DNA of 35,051 bases from the NCBI GenBank assembly GCA_022071975.1, contig JAJVIO010000054.1, positions 21,787-56,837 on the forward strand, given 5' to 3'. The notes below the pieces were generated by a model. That model worked only from the letters and a program-made list of their open reading frames with translations, was not told where the DNA came from and made no database searches. A program made the translations under genes and the position numbers. This DNA comes from Planctomycetota bacterium. GTDB taxonomy: Bacteria > Planctomycetota > UBA8742 > UBA2392. Below are positions 22,581-31,000 of the stretch, piece after piece (positions within the stretch are counted from its first letter, which is position 1; each line of letters begins with the position of its first letter).

Positions 22581-22592
22581 CCGGAAGACCCG

Positions 22593-22598
22593 TACAAT
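22593..22598 (+). promoter_or_regulatory. candidate -10 element for the lipoprotein-dapF operon
   Basis: TACAAT lies 17 nt before ATG 22616, with the GGGAGG ribosome-binding site between them. It directly follows the fabF terminator. No clear -35. Confidence 0.45.
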
Positions 22599-22615
22599 CC
22601 GCCCGGGAGGAATGC

Positions 22616-23079
22616 ATGAAGCTCTGCACGGCGTTACTTATCGGCTTGCTGATTTCGGCCTGTGCCAGCGGCGAACAGTATTTCCGCCTCGAGGAATACG
22701 GCGAGGGCTGGAAGCTGGAAATCAAGGAGGAGGGCGAAACGTTCCGCGCCAGCTGGGTGGAGGGCGACAACCGCAGCACCAAGCTGGTCGGCTACCACGA
22801 CGACCCGCGCAGCGACTACTACATCGTGAACACCCTTTACCTCGAGTTGGCCGACAACGGCAGCGTGGTAAACGGGCGCCTCAAGCGCGTGGTGCTGCCG
22901 GAATTCGAGCAGCGCGCGTATTATGAGCGCAACGCCGAATGGTTCCGTGTGCTTGAAGGCTCCTGCCTGCTGGACGAGCAACGCAAAGGAACGGTCAAGG
23001 TGCGCTGCGAAGGCGGCTATGAGTTCGACGCCAACGTCGAGCCGATCGACAACCTGGAAGTCACCAGGCCGGAGAAAGA

Positions 23080-23083
<4 letters not shown>
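22616..23083 (+). CDS. predicted lipoprotein of unknown function
   Basis: 155 aa. The short signal peptide KLCTALLIGLLISAC ends in a lipobox. The mature protein is acidic and beta-rich (YFRLEEYGEGWKLEIKEEGE, YIVNTLYLELADNG) with a Cys pair near the C-terminus (GSCLLDE, VRCEGGY) that could form a disulfide. GGGAGG precedes ATG 22616. It overlaps dapF by ATGA and is thus translationally coupled. No family recognised. Confidence 0.75.
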
Positions 23084-23942
<859 letters not shown>

Positions 23943-23946
<4 letters not shown>

Positions 23947-24683
23947 TGTGGATCGCCGTCAGCCTGGGGCGCGTGGATATCACCAGCGCGGTGCTGTGGC
24001 TGATCTGCTGGTTCTTGACCATCGGCTTGCACGAGGGCGGTCACGGCTGGATGGCCTGGTGGCGCGGCGACGACACGGCCTACCTGCTGGGTAAGCGCTC
24101 GATCAACCCCATTCGCCACGTCGACAAGGACAACAACTTCAACCTGTTCGCGACGGTCGGCCTGCCTGTGCTGACCGTGTTTACGATGGGCTGGCCGATT
24201 GGCTTTGCCTGGGTGCCGGTGAACCCCGCCAAGCTGCACCACCCCGCCCGCGACAGCGCGCTGGTGGGCCTGGCCGGGCCACTGGGCAACCTGGTGGGGG
24301 CTGTGATCGGCGCGCTGGTGCTGTTCGGCATGATCCTTCTGGCAGCCAAGACGGACGGCGGCCTGGCCCTGCACCCATTCGAGTTCCACAAGGGGGAAAC
24401 CAGCATGGCCGTCGCGCTGGTGGCGGCGCTGGCGTACCGCATGATGCTGATCAACATACTGCTGGGGGCGATCAACCTGTTGCCGATCCCCGGCGTAGAC
24501 GGCGGCAGCGTCTTGTACTACTTCCTGAACTTCCGCGGCCGCGAGATCTTCAACCAACTGCGGCCCTACGGGATGATGATCTTCGTCCTGGTGGCGTGGT
24601 TTCTGCTGAGCAAGCCGATCAATGCATTGTTCACTTTCTTCGCCAGTGATGTAGTTCTGTGGATGTACGGATTGCTGAGGTAA
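23943..24683 (+). CDS. site-2-protease-like (M50) membrane metalloprotease
   Basis: 246 aa from ATG 23943, overlapping the dapF stop. The zinc motif HEGGH (His30, Glu31, His34) lies in the first membrane segment, and the third-ligand motif NLLPIPGVDGG lies in a late segment, as in M50B proteins (usual form N-x-x-P-x-x-x-x-DGG). About five or six hydrophobic segments are visible, with no PDZ domain. Short M50B proteins of this kind (YwhC/Rip3-like minimal forms) cleave peptides within the membrane; the substrate is unknown. It is followed by scpA 2 nt later. Confidence 0.88.
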
Positions 24684-24685
24684 CC

Positions 24686-25423
24686 ATGGGCGAAGTGCGC
24701 GTACACACACAGGTTTACACGGGGCCGCTGGACCTGCTGCTTTACCTGTGCCGGCGGGCCGAGGTGGACATCTACGACCTGCCCGTGGCCGAAATCGCCG
24801 AGCAGTACATCGGCGAGCTCGAGAAGATGGAGACCATCGACCTCGAGTACGCCGGCGAGTTCCTGTCCATGGCCGCCACGCTGCTGAAGCTGAAGTCCGA
24901 GCTGGTGCTGGCGCGTTCCGAGGAGAAAAAAGAAGCCGAGGCCGAACGCGCCCGGCTCGTGCGCCAGCTGCTCGAGTACAAGCGCATCCGCGACATGGCC
25001 GCGCTGCTGAGCGATCGCTACGACGAGCAGGCCCGGCGCCACGGCCGCCCGGGCGGCACCCTGCAGGGTGACACGCCGGACAGCGACAACGACACCTACC
25101 TTGAAGACTTCAGCGTGGTGGACCTGTACCGCGTGTTCCACCGCCTGTACGGCGAAGTGGCCGCCCCCAAGCCGCACCTGATCGACCTGACAGACAAGCC
25201 GGTGCGCTATTACATCGACCTGATCCTGCAGCAGTTGAAGGAGTTCGGCCGGGTCGATTTCAACGCTCTGGTGGGGCCGAAGCGCGAGAAGGCCGACCTG
25301 ATCGGCAACTTCCTGGCGCTGCTGGAAATGGTGAAGCAGCGCGAGATCAGCATCGAGCAAAGCGACAGCGGCCAGATCATCATCGGCCCGCCCGTAGACT
25401 ACGAAGCCAGCGGACAGGAGTAG
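24686..25423 (+). CDS. scpA: segregation and condensation protein A
   Basis: 245 aa. The kleisin N-terminus is recognisable: YTGPLDLLLYLCRRAEVDIYDLPVAEIAEQYI, then LEYAGEFLSMAATLLKLKSELVL. A charged central helix is followed by a winged-helix-like C-terminus (FNALVGPKREKADLIGNFLALLEMVKQ). ScpA bridges SMC heads with ScpB for chromosome segregation. ATG 24686 is preferred over the in-frame GTG 24659. The TAG stop is the start of the first REP of the following cluster. scpB is not in this window. Confidence 0.93.
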   Translation: MGEVRVHTQVYTGPLDLLLYLCRRAEVDIYDLPVAEIAEQYIGELEKMETIDLEYAGEFLSMAATLLKLKSELVLARSEEKKEAEAERARLVRQLLEYKRIRDMAALLSDRYDEQARRHGRPGGTLQGDTPDSDNDTYLEDFSVVDLYRVFHRLYGEVAAPKPHLIDLTDKPVRYYIDLILQQLKEFGRVDFNALVGPKREKADLIGNFLALLEMVKQREISIEQSDSGQIIIGPPVDYEASGQE

Positions 25424-25563
25424 GGACACGCTGCCGCGTGTCCTGCCGCAATGATGTAGGGACACGCTGCCGCGTGTCCCTCGGGTCACCCATTGCGGGG
25501 ACACGCATCAGCGTGTCCCTACCAAAGCCGACGCCCAACCTTAGGACACGCTGCCGCGTGTCC
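25423..25563. repeat. cluster of four GGGACACGC...GCGTGTCC palindromes
   Basis: Copies lie at 25423-25443, 25459-25480, 25498-25519 and 25544-25563. Each is a stem GGACACGC/GCGTGTCC around CTGCC-type loops; the third has CATCA and a compensating stem. Where readable, copies are preceded by GTAG (copies 1 and 2 on plus; 3 and 4 on minus), the kind of 5' tetranucleotide known from REP sequences. The cluster fills the whole gap between the convergent scpA and amidase genes. Confidence 0.85.
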
Positions 25564-28080
25564 CTACCGCCGCCGACGCCAGGCCAATAATGCAAACAAA
25601 CCAATCAACACCGGCGCCAGGCCCGACGCGCCCACAGTGCAACCTGAATCGTCGTCACCGCCACTGCCGCCCGTGGAGCCGCCGCTCGGCGGGTTGGGAT
25701 TCACTCCCGTGTACGTCGGCGCCAGCGTCCGCAGCACGCGCTGCATGATCTCGTCGCGCGCGGCCTGCTGGTTGATAGTCTCGAACGGGAAGCCGAACAC
25801 CACCACGTTGGCCGATGCTACGGCCGCCGTCACACCCGCGGAGTACTCGAGTACAGGCACGGAAGCGGCGCCGCTGGCGGGCTCGATCACATCCGGGTAG
25901 CCGACGCTATAGCTGCTTCCGCTGCCGTCGTCGAAATCGAATGGCGCGAGGCCGTCAAACAGCCCCCCGGCCACGGCGCTCAAGCCCCAGTCGTTGCTGC
26001 TGTCAGCCACATAGTTGGTTTCCAGGGGCCCGTTGTAGAAGGCGCGGTCGCCGGTGCTGCCCTGGGCATCCAGGTCCCAGCCGATCTCCGCGCCGGTTGC
26101 AAACAGTCGGCCGCCGGCGGCCAGATAGTTCGCCACCAGTGTTTGCTCGGCGGCCGAGAAGGTTTCGTCCGCGGTGCTCTCGTTGCCCAGCACCCAGTCA
26201 ACCACCGCGTAGCCGCCCAGGCTCACGCCGCCGCTCTCCACGGCCTCATTGGCAGCGGAATCGAAGAAGTAGCTTCCGCCGCCCGCCGTGCTTGCCTGCG
26301 CGGCCGACAGGGCGTGGCGCACCAGGCTGTCGCGGTGGTTGCGGATGTGCATGTCGCCGGTACGGTTGGTGGCGCCCTGCTGGTACCAGGTGAATTCATC
26401 CAGCCGGTCGTAACCCGCCACCAGCAGCAGCGGCGTGGCCAGCCCTTGCGCCTGCGTATCGGGTGTACGGGCGCACACCACTTCACTCCAGAGGCTTTCG
26501 CCGCCGGCATTCAGCGCCGTCACGCGCGCGAACTTCAACTCACCGGGCGCGAGGCCGCTGAGTACGTGGCTGCTGGCGCCGTTGGCATCGCGGCCGTCGT
26601 CGAAAGCAATACCGTCGTCGCTCAGGTAGACGCGATAGCCGCTGGGGGTGGTGCCGGTTTCCAGCGGGTCGGCCTGCGCCTGCCACGAAAGCGTGAGCTG
26701 GCCGTTGCCGGTGTTGCGCATGGCAAGGTGGGTGGGAGGCAGCGGCATGATCACCGCGTTGGCATCGAAGTAGCGCACGATGGCCTTGTAGATCGCGCGG
26801 GCGACATCGTGACGCCAGCCGGGCTGGCGGATGTACCAGGCGTCCTGGGCGTTGTCGTGGAAGGCCATCTCCAGCAGGCAACTGGGTGTCTTGGTGTTGG
26901 TGCGCAACTCGCCGAAGTTGGCCGTGTTCAGGCCGCGGTTGTTCCAGGTGTCGCCCTGATCGGCCGCCCAGTCGTTACACACGCGCATCACTTCGTTCTG
27001 CACCAGTGTGGCGTAGTCAACGCTGGCGTTCAGCAGCGCCTGGGGGTGCTGGGTGCTGCCGCTGTTGTCGTAGGTGTAGGTGACGGTGCCGCGCGCGGTG
27101 CCGGAGCCGCCGCTGGCGTTGCTGTGCAGGGCGAATGCCAGGTCGAATTCCTTCCACTCTTTCAGCATGCGCGGCGGCGTGCTGACGTTGTCGGTGCCGT
27201 CGTCGGAGCCCGCCACGTCCCACACGCTGGAAGGGAACCCGTGAAACTCAGCGTAATAGCGCGAACATTCTTCCCAGCGCGGACGGCCGGTAACGCCGCC
27301 GCCACGGTCGATGTCGCCCATGCCGCCGCCCAGTTTGCAGGCGTCGACCACGACCACGCTGCCGTTGGTGGAGGCGTTGCTGAGCTCAATGCGCGCGCCG
27401 CTGGCGGGTGTGAACTCCCACTCGCCGAGGAACACCCAGCGCCCGCCCTGGTGCGCGGTTTCGGCGATGCTGTCCCAGGGGCTGGTCCAACTGTGCTGGT
27501 TCTGGTCCACGCGCACTTCGGATACGCCCGCGCCGTGGTGCACGCGATAGAGCGCGTCAGTAGCGCGGTCGGTGCCCTGGGTCCAGCGCACATAGACGGG
27601 ATAGCGCCCGGCCTGGGTGATGTTGAAGTCCCAGCCGGCGGTGGCGCTCTCGGTGGCGCCGGTGGAGGCCCAGCGGTAGCCGCTGCCCCAGTAGCCGCTG
27701 ACGTTCACGCTGCTGGTCCAGCTGCCGGTTTCAAAGTAGCTGGCGTCGCCGTCGTCACCGATGAACTCGATGGGCTGAAAGCTGCGTTCGCGCGGCACCA
27801 CCACGTCAGCGCCGGCGTTGATCAGGTACGGCACCAGGAAGTCGATCGCGAGCATGGCATTGCTGAAGTCTTCAACCACGCCATTGGTGACGCCGCGCTG
27901 GGTGTACCAGAACAGGCTGGAGTTCTGCCAGGTCCAGCCGTGGCCCGGGCTGACCATGATGCGCTTGCCGCTAAGTGGCCCGGAACTAGGCCGGTGATGG
28001 GGGTCGGCCGAGGCCCTGTCAACATTGATCAAAGCCGTCGCGACCAGCGCGAGCAGCAGCATTACCGGCAACTTTTGCAT
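25564..28080 (-). CDS. secreted multidomain N-acetylmuramoyl-L-alanine amidase with C-terminal Cys-type sorting signal
   Basis: 838 aa from ATG at 28080. A signal peptide covers residues 1 to about 25. The Amidase_3 zinc hydrolase is split in two: the first part has MVSPGHGW, the second ALHSNASGG and CLLEMAFHDN. In between lies a golvesin/Xly-like beta domain (YFETGSWTSS ... GSVVVVDACKLGG). A fibronectin-III-like segment (TGNGQLTLSWQAQADP) follows, then a domain with ANYLAAGGRLFATGAEIGWD, similar in outline to a ThuA/glutamine-amidotransferase-like fold. The end is a Gly/Ser/Pro linker, DDDSGC, a hydrophobic segment and RRRR, like MYXO-CTERM or GlyGly-CTERM tails that anchor proteins at the surface. 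It probably cleaves peptidoglycan stem peptides. Confidence 0.87.
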   Translation of the reverse strand: MQKLPVMLLLALVATALINVDRASADPHHRPSSGPLSGKRIMVSPGHGWTWQNSSLFWYTQRGVTNGVVEDFSNAMLAIDFLVPYLINAGADVVVPRERSFQPIEFIGDDGDASYFETGSWTSSVNVSGYWGSGYRWASTGATESATAGWDFNITQAGRYPVYVRWTQGTDRATDALYRVHHGAGVSEVRVDQNQHSWTSPWDSIAETAHQGGRWVFLGEWEFTPASGARIELSNASTNGSVVVVDACKLGGGMGDIDRGGGVTGRPRWEECSRYYAEFHGFPSSVWDVAGSDDGTDNVSTPPRMLKEWKEFDLAFALHSNASGGSGTARGTVTYTYDNSGSTQHPQALLNASVDYATLVQNEVMRVCNDWAADQGDTWNNRGLNTANFGELRTNTKTPSCLLEMAFHDNAQDAWYIRQPGWRHDVARAIYKAIVRYFDANAVIMPLPPTHLAMRNTGNGQLTLSWQAQADPLETGTTPSGYRVYLSDDGIAFDDGRDANGASSHVLSGLAPGELKFARVTALNAGGESLWSEVVCARTPDTQAQGLATPLLLVAGYDRLDEFTWYQQGATNRTGDMHIRNHRDSLVRHALSAAQASTAGGGSYFFDSAANEAVESGGVSLGGYAVVDWVLGNESTADETFSAAEQTLVANYLAAGGRLFATGAEIGWDLDAQGSTGDRAFYNGPLETNYVADSSNDWGLSAVAGGLFDGLAPFDFDDGSGSSYSVGYPDVIEPASGAASVPVLEYSAGVTAAVASANVVVFGFPFETINQQAARDEIMQRVLRTLAPTYTGVNPNPPSGGSTGGSGGDDDSGCTVGASGLAPVLIGLFALLAWRRRR

Positions 28081-28206
28081 CTCGATTATCCGCACCAATC
28101 AGGGCTGCGAAGATAACGAGTGAAGGGCGTGAGAAAAGACAAATACGGGCTGAAAGTGACGGAATGGAGCACCTCTGCGGGCTGTTACAACCTGCGGAGA
28201 CCCACC

Positions 28207-28644
28207 ATGCTCGATGATGCGACACGTAACGCCAGCCGTGGCTTGGGCTTGCTGATTCTGCGCGTCGGCGCCGGCCTGCTGATGATGTACCACGGCTGGG
28301 GCAAGGTGCAGAAGATCTTTGCCGGCGACTTCACCTTCGCCGACCCGATCGGCATCGGTGCCGGGCCTTCGCTGGTGCTGGCAGCAGGCGCGGAGTTCGG
28401 GCTTGCCGCGTTGGTGGTGCTGGGGCTGGGCACGCGCCTGGCCGCCGCGCCTGTGGTGCTGACCATGATGGTGGCCGCGTTCGTACAGCACGCCGCCGAC
28501 CCCTTCGCGAGGAAGGAACTGGCGCTGGTATTCGCCCTGATCTTCCTGGTGATCATCCTGACAGGCCCCGGCCGTTTCAGCCTGGACGCGCTGGCCTGGC
28601 CGGCGCTGAAGCGTCGCCGTGAGCGCAAGAAGAAAGCCGTCTGA
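28207..28644 (+). CDS. DoxX family membrane protein
   Basis: 145 aa from ATG 28207. It has four hydrophobic segments. The first carries LILRVGAGLLMMYHGWGKVQK, the DoxX hallmark with the His-Gly pair. Later come FGLAALVVLGLGTRLAAAPVV and LALVFALIFLVIILTGPGRFSLD, the conserved C-terminal signature. The family is linked to thiosulfate or quinone oxidation and to redox stress in some bacteria; the role here is unknown. It is divergent from the amidase gene across 126 bp and convergent with the next gene with no base between the two stop codons. Confidence 0.9.
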   Translation: MLDDATRNASRGLGLLILRVGAGLLMMYHGWGKVQKIFAGDFTFADPIGIGAGPSLVLAAGAEFGLAALVVLGLGTRLAAAPVVLTMMVAAFVQHAADPFARKELALVFALIFLVIILTGPGRFSLDALAWPALKRRRERKKKAV

Positions 28645-29202
28645 CTACTTGCGTACCAGGCCGCCGCCGGGGCCCGCGCCCACGCTGCTGCTGCGCACGT
28701 CGTCCACCACGATGAAGCAAGCCGGGTCCAGTTTGCGCGCCAGAGGCGCTACCTGGCGTGCTTTCTTGCGTGACAGGTGAATGAACAGCAGCTGAACCGG
28801 GCCATCCCGGCCTTTGCCTTCGAATTGCGTGACGCGCCAACCGAGCTCGCGGAACATGGTCGCCATGCGATCGCCTTCATGGGAGAAGATGCGGACTACC
28901 TGTTCACCGCGCGCCAGCAGGTCTTCGAGCATGACGCCCACATAGGTGCCGGTGGCAAAGCCCAAGGCGTAGAACACCGCCAGCAATGGGCTGTTGAGGT
29001 TGCGCACTACGCTGGACACCACCACCACCCAGATCAGCGCCTCCGCGAAGCCGATGCCCCAGGCCGATTTGCGATAGCCGTTACGCACGCTGGACTGGCG
29101 CAGCACGCCCAGGGATACGTCGAGCACGCGAGCCAGGGCGACACCAACGCCGCCGAGCACGACCTGTGTGGTGATTTCAGAAAACTCGATCGCCGATAAC
29201 AT
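28645..29202 (-). CDS. UPF0316 membrane protein (DUF5698/DUF2179), copy 1
   Basis: 185 aa. The N-terminal part has three membrane segments with ARVLDVSLGVLRQSSV and ALGFATGTYVGVMLEDLLA. A soluble DUF2179-type ferredoxin-like domain follows, with GEQVVRIFSHEG, GWRVTQFEGKGRDGPVQLLF and CFIVVDDVRSS. Function unknown; DUF2179 domains elsewhere may bind small ligands. It is a close paralogue of the gene just upstream (29257-29817), clearly a tandem duplication. The stop codon abuts the DoxX stop. Confidence 0.9.
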   Translation of the reverse strand: MLSAIEFSEITTQVVLGGVGVALARVLDVSLGVLRQSSVRNGYRKSAWGIGFAEALIWVVVVSSVVRNLNSPLLAVFYALGFATGTYVGVMLEDLLARGEQVVRIFSHEGDRMATMFRELGWRVTQFEGKGRDGPVQLLFIHLSRKKARQVAPLARKLDPACFIVVDDVRSSSVGAGPGGGLVRK

Positions 29203-29256
29203 CGCAGCTTCCGCGAGGTTTACCGAACCTTCATCGGCTGTTGCGACCCCGAAGGT

Positions 29257-29817
29257 TTACTTTCGGACAAGTTGCTGCGTGGCTGCGTGGCGGGCGGCCA
29301 GGCTGCTGCGTACGTCGTCCACCACGATGAAGCAGGAGTCGTCCAATTCGCGGGCGTGGGGGATCACCTTGTGCGCCTTCTTGCGTGGCACGTGGATGAA
29401 CAGCAGCTGGATCGGCCCGTCGCGTCCTTTGCCCTCGAACTGGGTAACGCGCCAACCGTCCTCGCGGAACTTCGCGGCCATTTCGTCGCCGCGATGGGTG
29501 AAGATGCGCACCACCTGCTCGCCGCTGGCGAAGAAACCTTCCAGGGTAACGCCCACCAGTGTGCCCGTAGCGAAGCCGAGAGCGAATGCAATCGCGTAAA
29601 CGGGGTGCTGCAGGTTGGTCACGATGCTGGAGACCACCACCACCCAGGTCAGCGACTCCATGAACGCGAAGCCCCAGGCCGCCTTCTTGCGGCCCTGGGC
29701 CTGCGCCGCCATGCGCAGCACGCCCAGGCTCACGTCAAACACGCGCGCGCAGGCGATCAGCACGCCGCCGAGGATGACTTCGCCCGTGATGTTGGAGAAA
29801 TCGAACGAGATGGCCAT
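29257..29817 (-). CDS. UPF0316 membrane protein (DUF5698/DUF2179), copy 2
   Basis: 186 aa, the same architecture as copy 1 and aligned without large gaps: ARVFDVSLGVLRMAAQ, FALGFATGTLVGVTLEGFFA, GEQVVRIFTHRG, GWRVTQFEGKGRDGPIQLLF, CFIVVDDVRSS. The last residues (LVRK) are the same in both copies. Both copies retain the membrane and soluble parts, so they may form a hetero-oligomer. It lies 12 nt downstream of the unknown gene at 29830 and 54 nt before copy 1, probably one minus-strand operon. Confidence 0.9.
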   Translation of the reverse strand: MAISFDFSNITGEVILGGVLIACARVFDVSLGVLRMAAQAQGRKKAAWGFAFMESLTWVVVVSSIVTNLQHPVYAIAFALGFATGTLVGVTLEGFFASGEQVVRIFTHRGDEMAAKFREDGWRVTQFEGKGRDGPIQLLFIHVPRKKAHKVIPHARELDDSCFIVVDDVRSSLAARHAATQQLVRK

Positions 29818-29829
29818 GGCGGCCGCAGA

Positions 29830-30294
29830 CTACTCGGGCTTGACGGATTTTGCGAGCGCTTCCGCCTGCTCTTCCAGCTTGGTGTCAGACGCAGCGACAA
29901 CCAGCACAAGCAGTTCCGCGTAGGGCTCGCCGTAGCTGGGGTGGCCGTAGATCGCGGCGTCGCGCATGGATTCTTCGAGCGAGTTTTCGTCTTCGCCGCT
30001 GGTCATCATCTCGATGTCGGGCGAGTGCTTGAGCTGGTAGTCCACCACGGCCGTGTCGAAGATGTCATGCAGGCGCGAGGTGTGCTTGCCGCCATGCAGT
30101 GTGGCCCAGGCGCAGCCCGTCTCCAGCAGCCGGGCGGCGACTTTGCCGTAAAGTTGTTTGTCCGGCCGTTCCTTGCCGCCGGCGATCACCAGCGCCCCGT
30201 AGGGCTTGGCTGGCAAGGCCTCCCACTCAGCGTCGGCATCCGCCACACCCAGGATGGTAACGCTACGGCCGTTGGTTGTGGTTCCCGTGCGCAT
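29830..30294 (-). CDS. soluble protein of unknown function
   Basis: 154 aa without signal peptide or membrane segment. It has an alpha/beta pattern: RSVTILGVADADAEWEALP, YGALVIAGGKE, GCAWATLHGGKHTSRLHDIFD, AELLVLVVAASDTKLEEQAE. The AWATLHG segment and acidic middle (SGEDENSLEESMRDA) resemble a DUF7684-like small protein, but I am not certain. It lies 3 nt downstream of the Uma2-like gene and 12 nt upstream of the UPF0316 pair. Confidence 0.7.
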   Translation of the reverse strand: MRTGTTTNGRSVTILGVADADAEWEALPAKPYGALVIAGGKERPDKQLYGKVAARLLETGCAWATLHGGKHTSRLHDIFDTAVVDYQLKHSPDIEMMTSGEDENSLEESMRDAAIYGHPSYGEPYAELLVLVVAASDTKLEEQAEALAKSVKPE

Positions 30295-30297
30295 GAG

Positions 30298-30921
30298 CTA
30301 CTCCACAACTTTGAAAGTCAGCCCTTTTCGCAGGATGCGGAAAGAACGTCCCAGCAGAGGAGAGAAGACGCGTCCTTCTGCGTCGGAACTCTGTTGTGAC
30401 AAGCCGCCGGCGTCCTGCGACACAAACAGCATGGTGCCGCCAGTCTTCGGGTCTACCACCCAGTACTCGCTGACTTTGGCTCGGGTGAAGATGTCAAGTT
30501 TCGGTCCCAGGTCATTCGCAGCGGTCGAGGCGGAGAGAATTTCAACGACCAGCAGAGGAAGCTGCCGGATGGGGACGACGCCTTCCGAGGGAGGCGTGTC
30601 AGGTGCAAACACTGAGAGGTCGGGGCGCAGGTAGGACTTCTGCCGAGGGAAACGGACGTCTATATCCTGCACTACGAAATAGCCGGCGCTCCCCAGGCAA
30701 TCCATCAACCAGGAGAACAGAATGCCCGAGAGGTGTTGGTGCTCAAACGTGCCACTCGGCGTCATGCAGGGTACTCCCTCAATCAGTTCCCAGTGTTCGG
30801 TCTTCTCCCATTCCAGCTTTTCAAAGTCGGCAAGCGCCATGCGTTCGGGCACGCGGACTTCGCCACGCGAAGTACGCATGGTTGAGGGGGTGTGCGGGCT
30901 GTAAGGCTTCGTCAACGGCAT
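30298..30921 (-). CDS. Uma2 family endonuclease-like protein (DUF820)
   Basis: 207 aa from ATG at 30921; a second Met 14 residues later is possible. The PD-(D/E)XK-type core has HWELIEGVP, RPDLSVFAPD (Pro-Asp), LLVVEILSAST (Glu) and the helix AKVSEYWVVDPKTG. Members are widespread in cyanobacteria and planctomycetes, often in many copies and often suspected of mobility; the biological role is unclear. A TACAAT hexamer (minus strand, 30937-30942) lies 15 nt upstream. It may be cotranscribed with 29830-30294. Confidence 0.87.
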   Translation of the reverse strand: MPLTKPYSPHTPSTMRTSRGEVRVPERMALADFEKLEWEKTEHWELIEGVPCMTPSGTFEHQHLSGILFSWLMDCLGSAGYFVVQDIDVRFPRQKSYLRPDLSVFAPDTPPSEGVVPIRQLPLLVVEILSASTAANDLGPKLDIFTRAKVSEYWVVDPKTGGTMLFVSQDAGGLSQQSSDAEGRVFSPLLGRSFRILRKGLTFKVVE

Positions 30922-30977
30922 AGTTGCACCGTGCAGATTGTAGCAAAGATCAGCCGGGTGCAGCGCCAGTTCTGCTT

Positions 30978-31000
30978 GCGGCCGTGACGGCCGCGTTCCT
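30978..31000 (-). repeat. REP palindrome at the aspartase/fumarase stop codon
   Basis: A GCGGCC ... GGCCGC hairpin plus GTTCCT, differing at one loop base (T for G) from the right end of the RAYT unit at 12354-12375. On the minus strand it reads TAGGAACGCGG..., so the gene's TAG stop (30999-31001) overlaps the first bases of the repeat. Confidence 0.8.

Noticed and set aside
25423-25563. Short CRISPR array
   Set aside because: The four repeats are self-complementary REP hairpins in irregular spacing with 15-24 nt gaps, and no cas gene is near.
26143-28116. Long plus-strand reading frame (657 codons) opposite the amidase
   Set aside because: It is a high-GC antisense shadow; the minus-strand protein has recognisable catalytic motifs, a signal peptide and a sorting tail.
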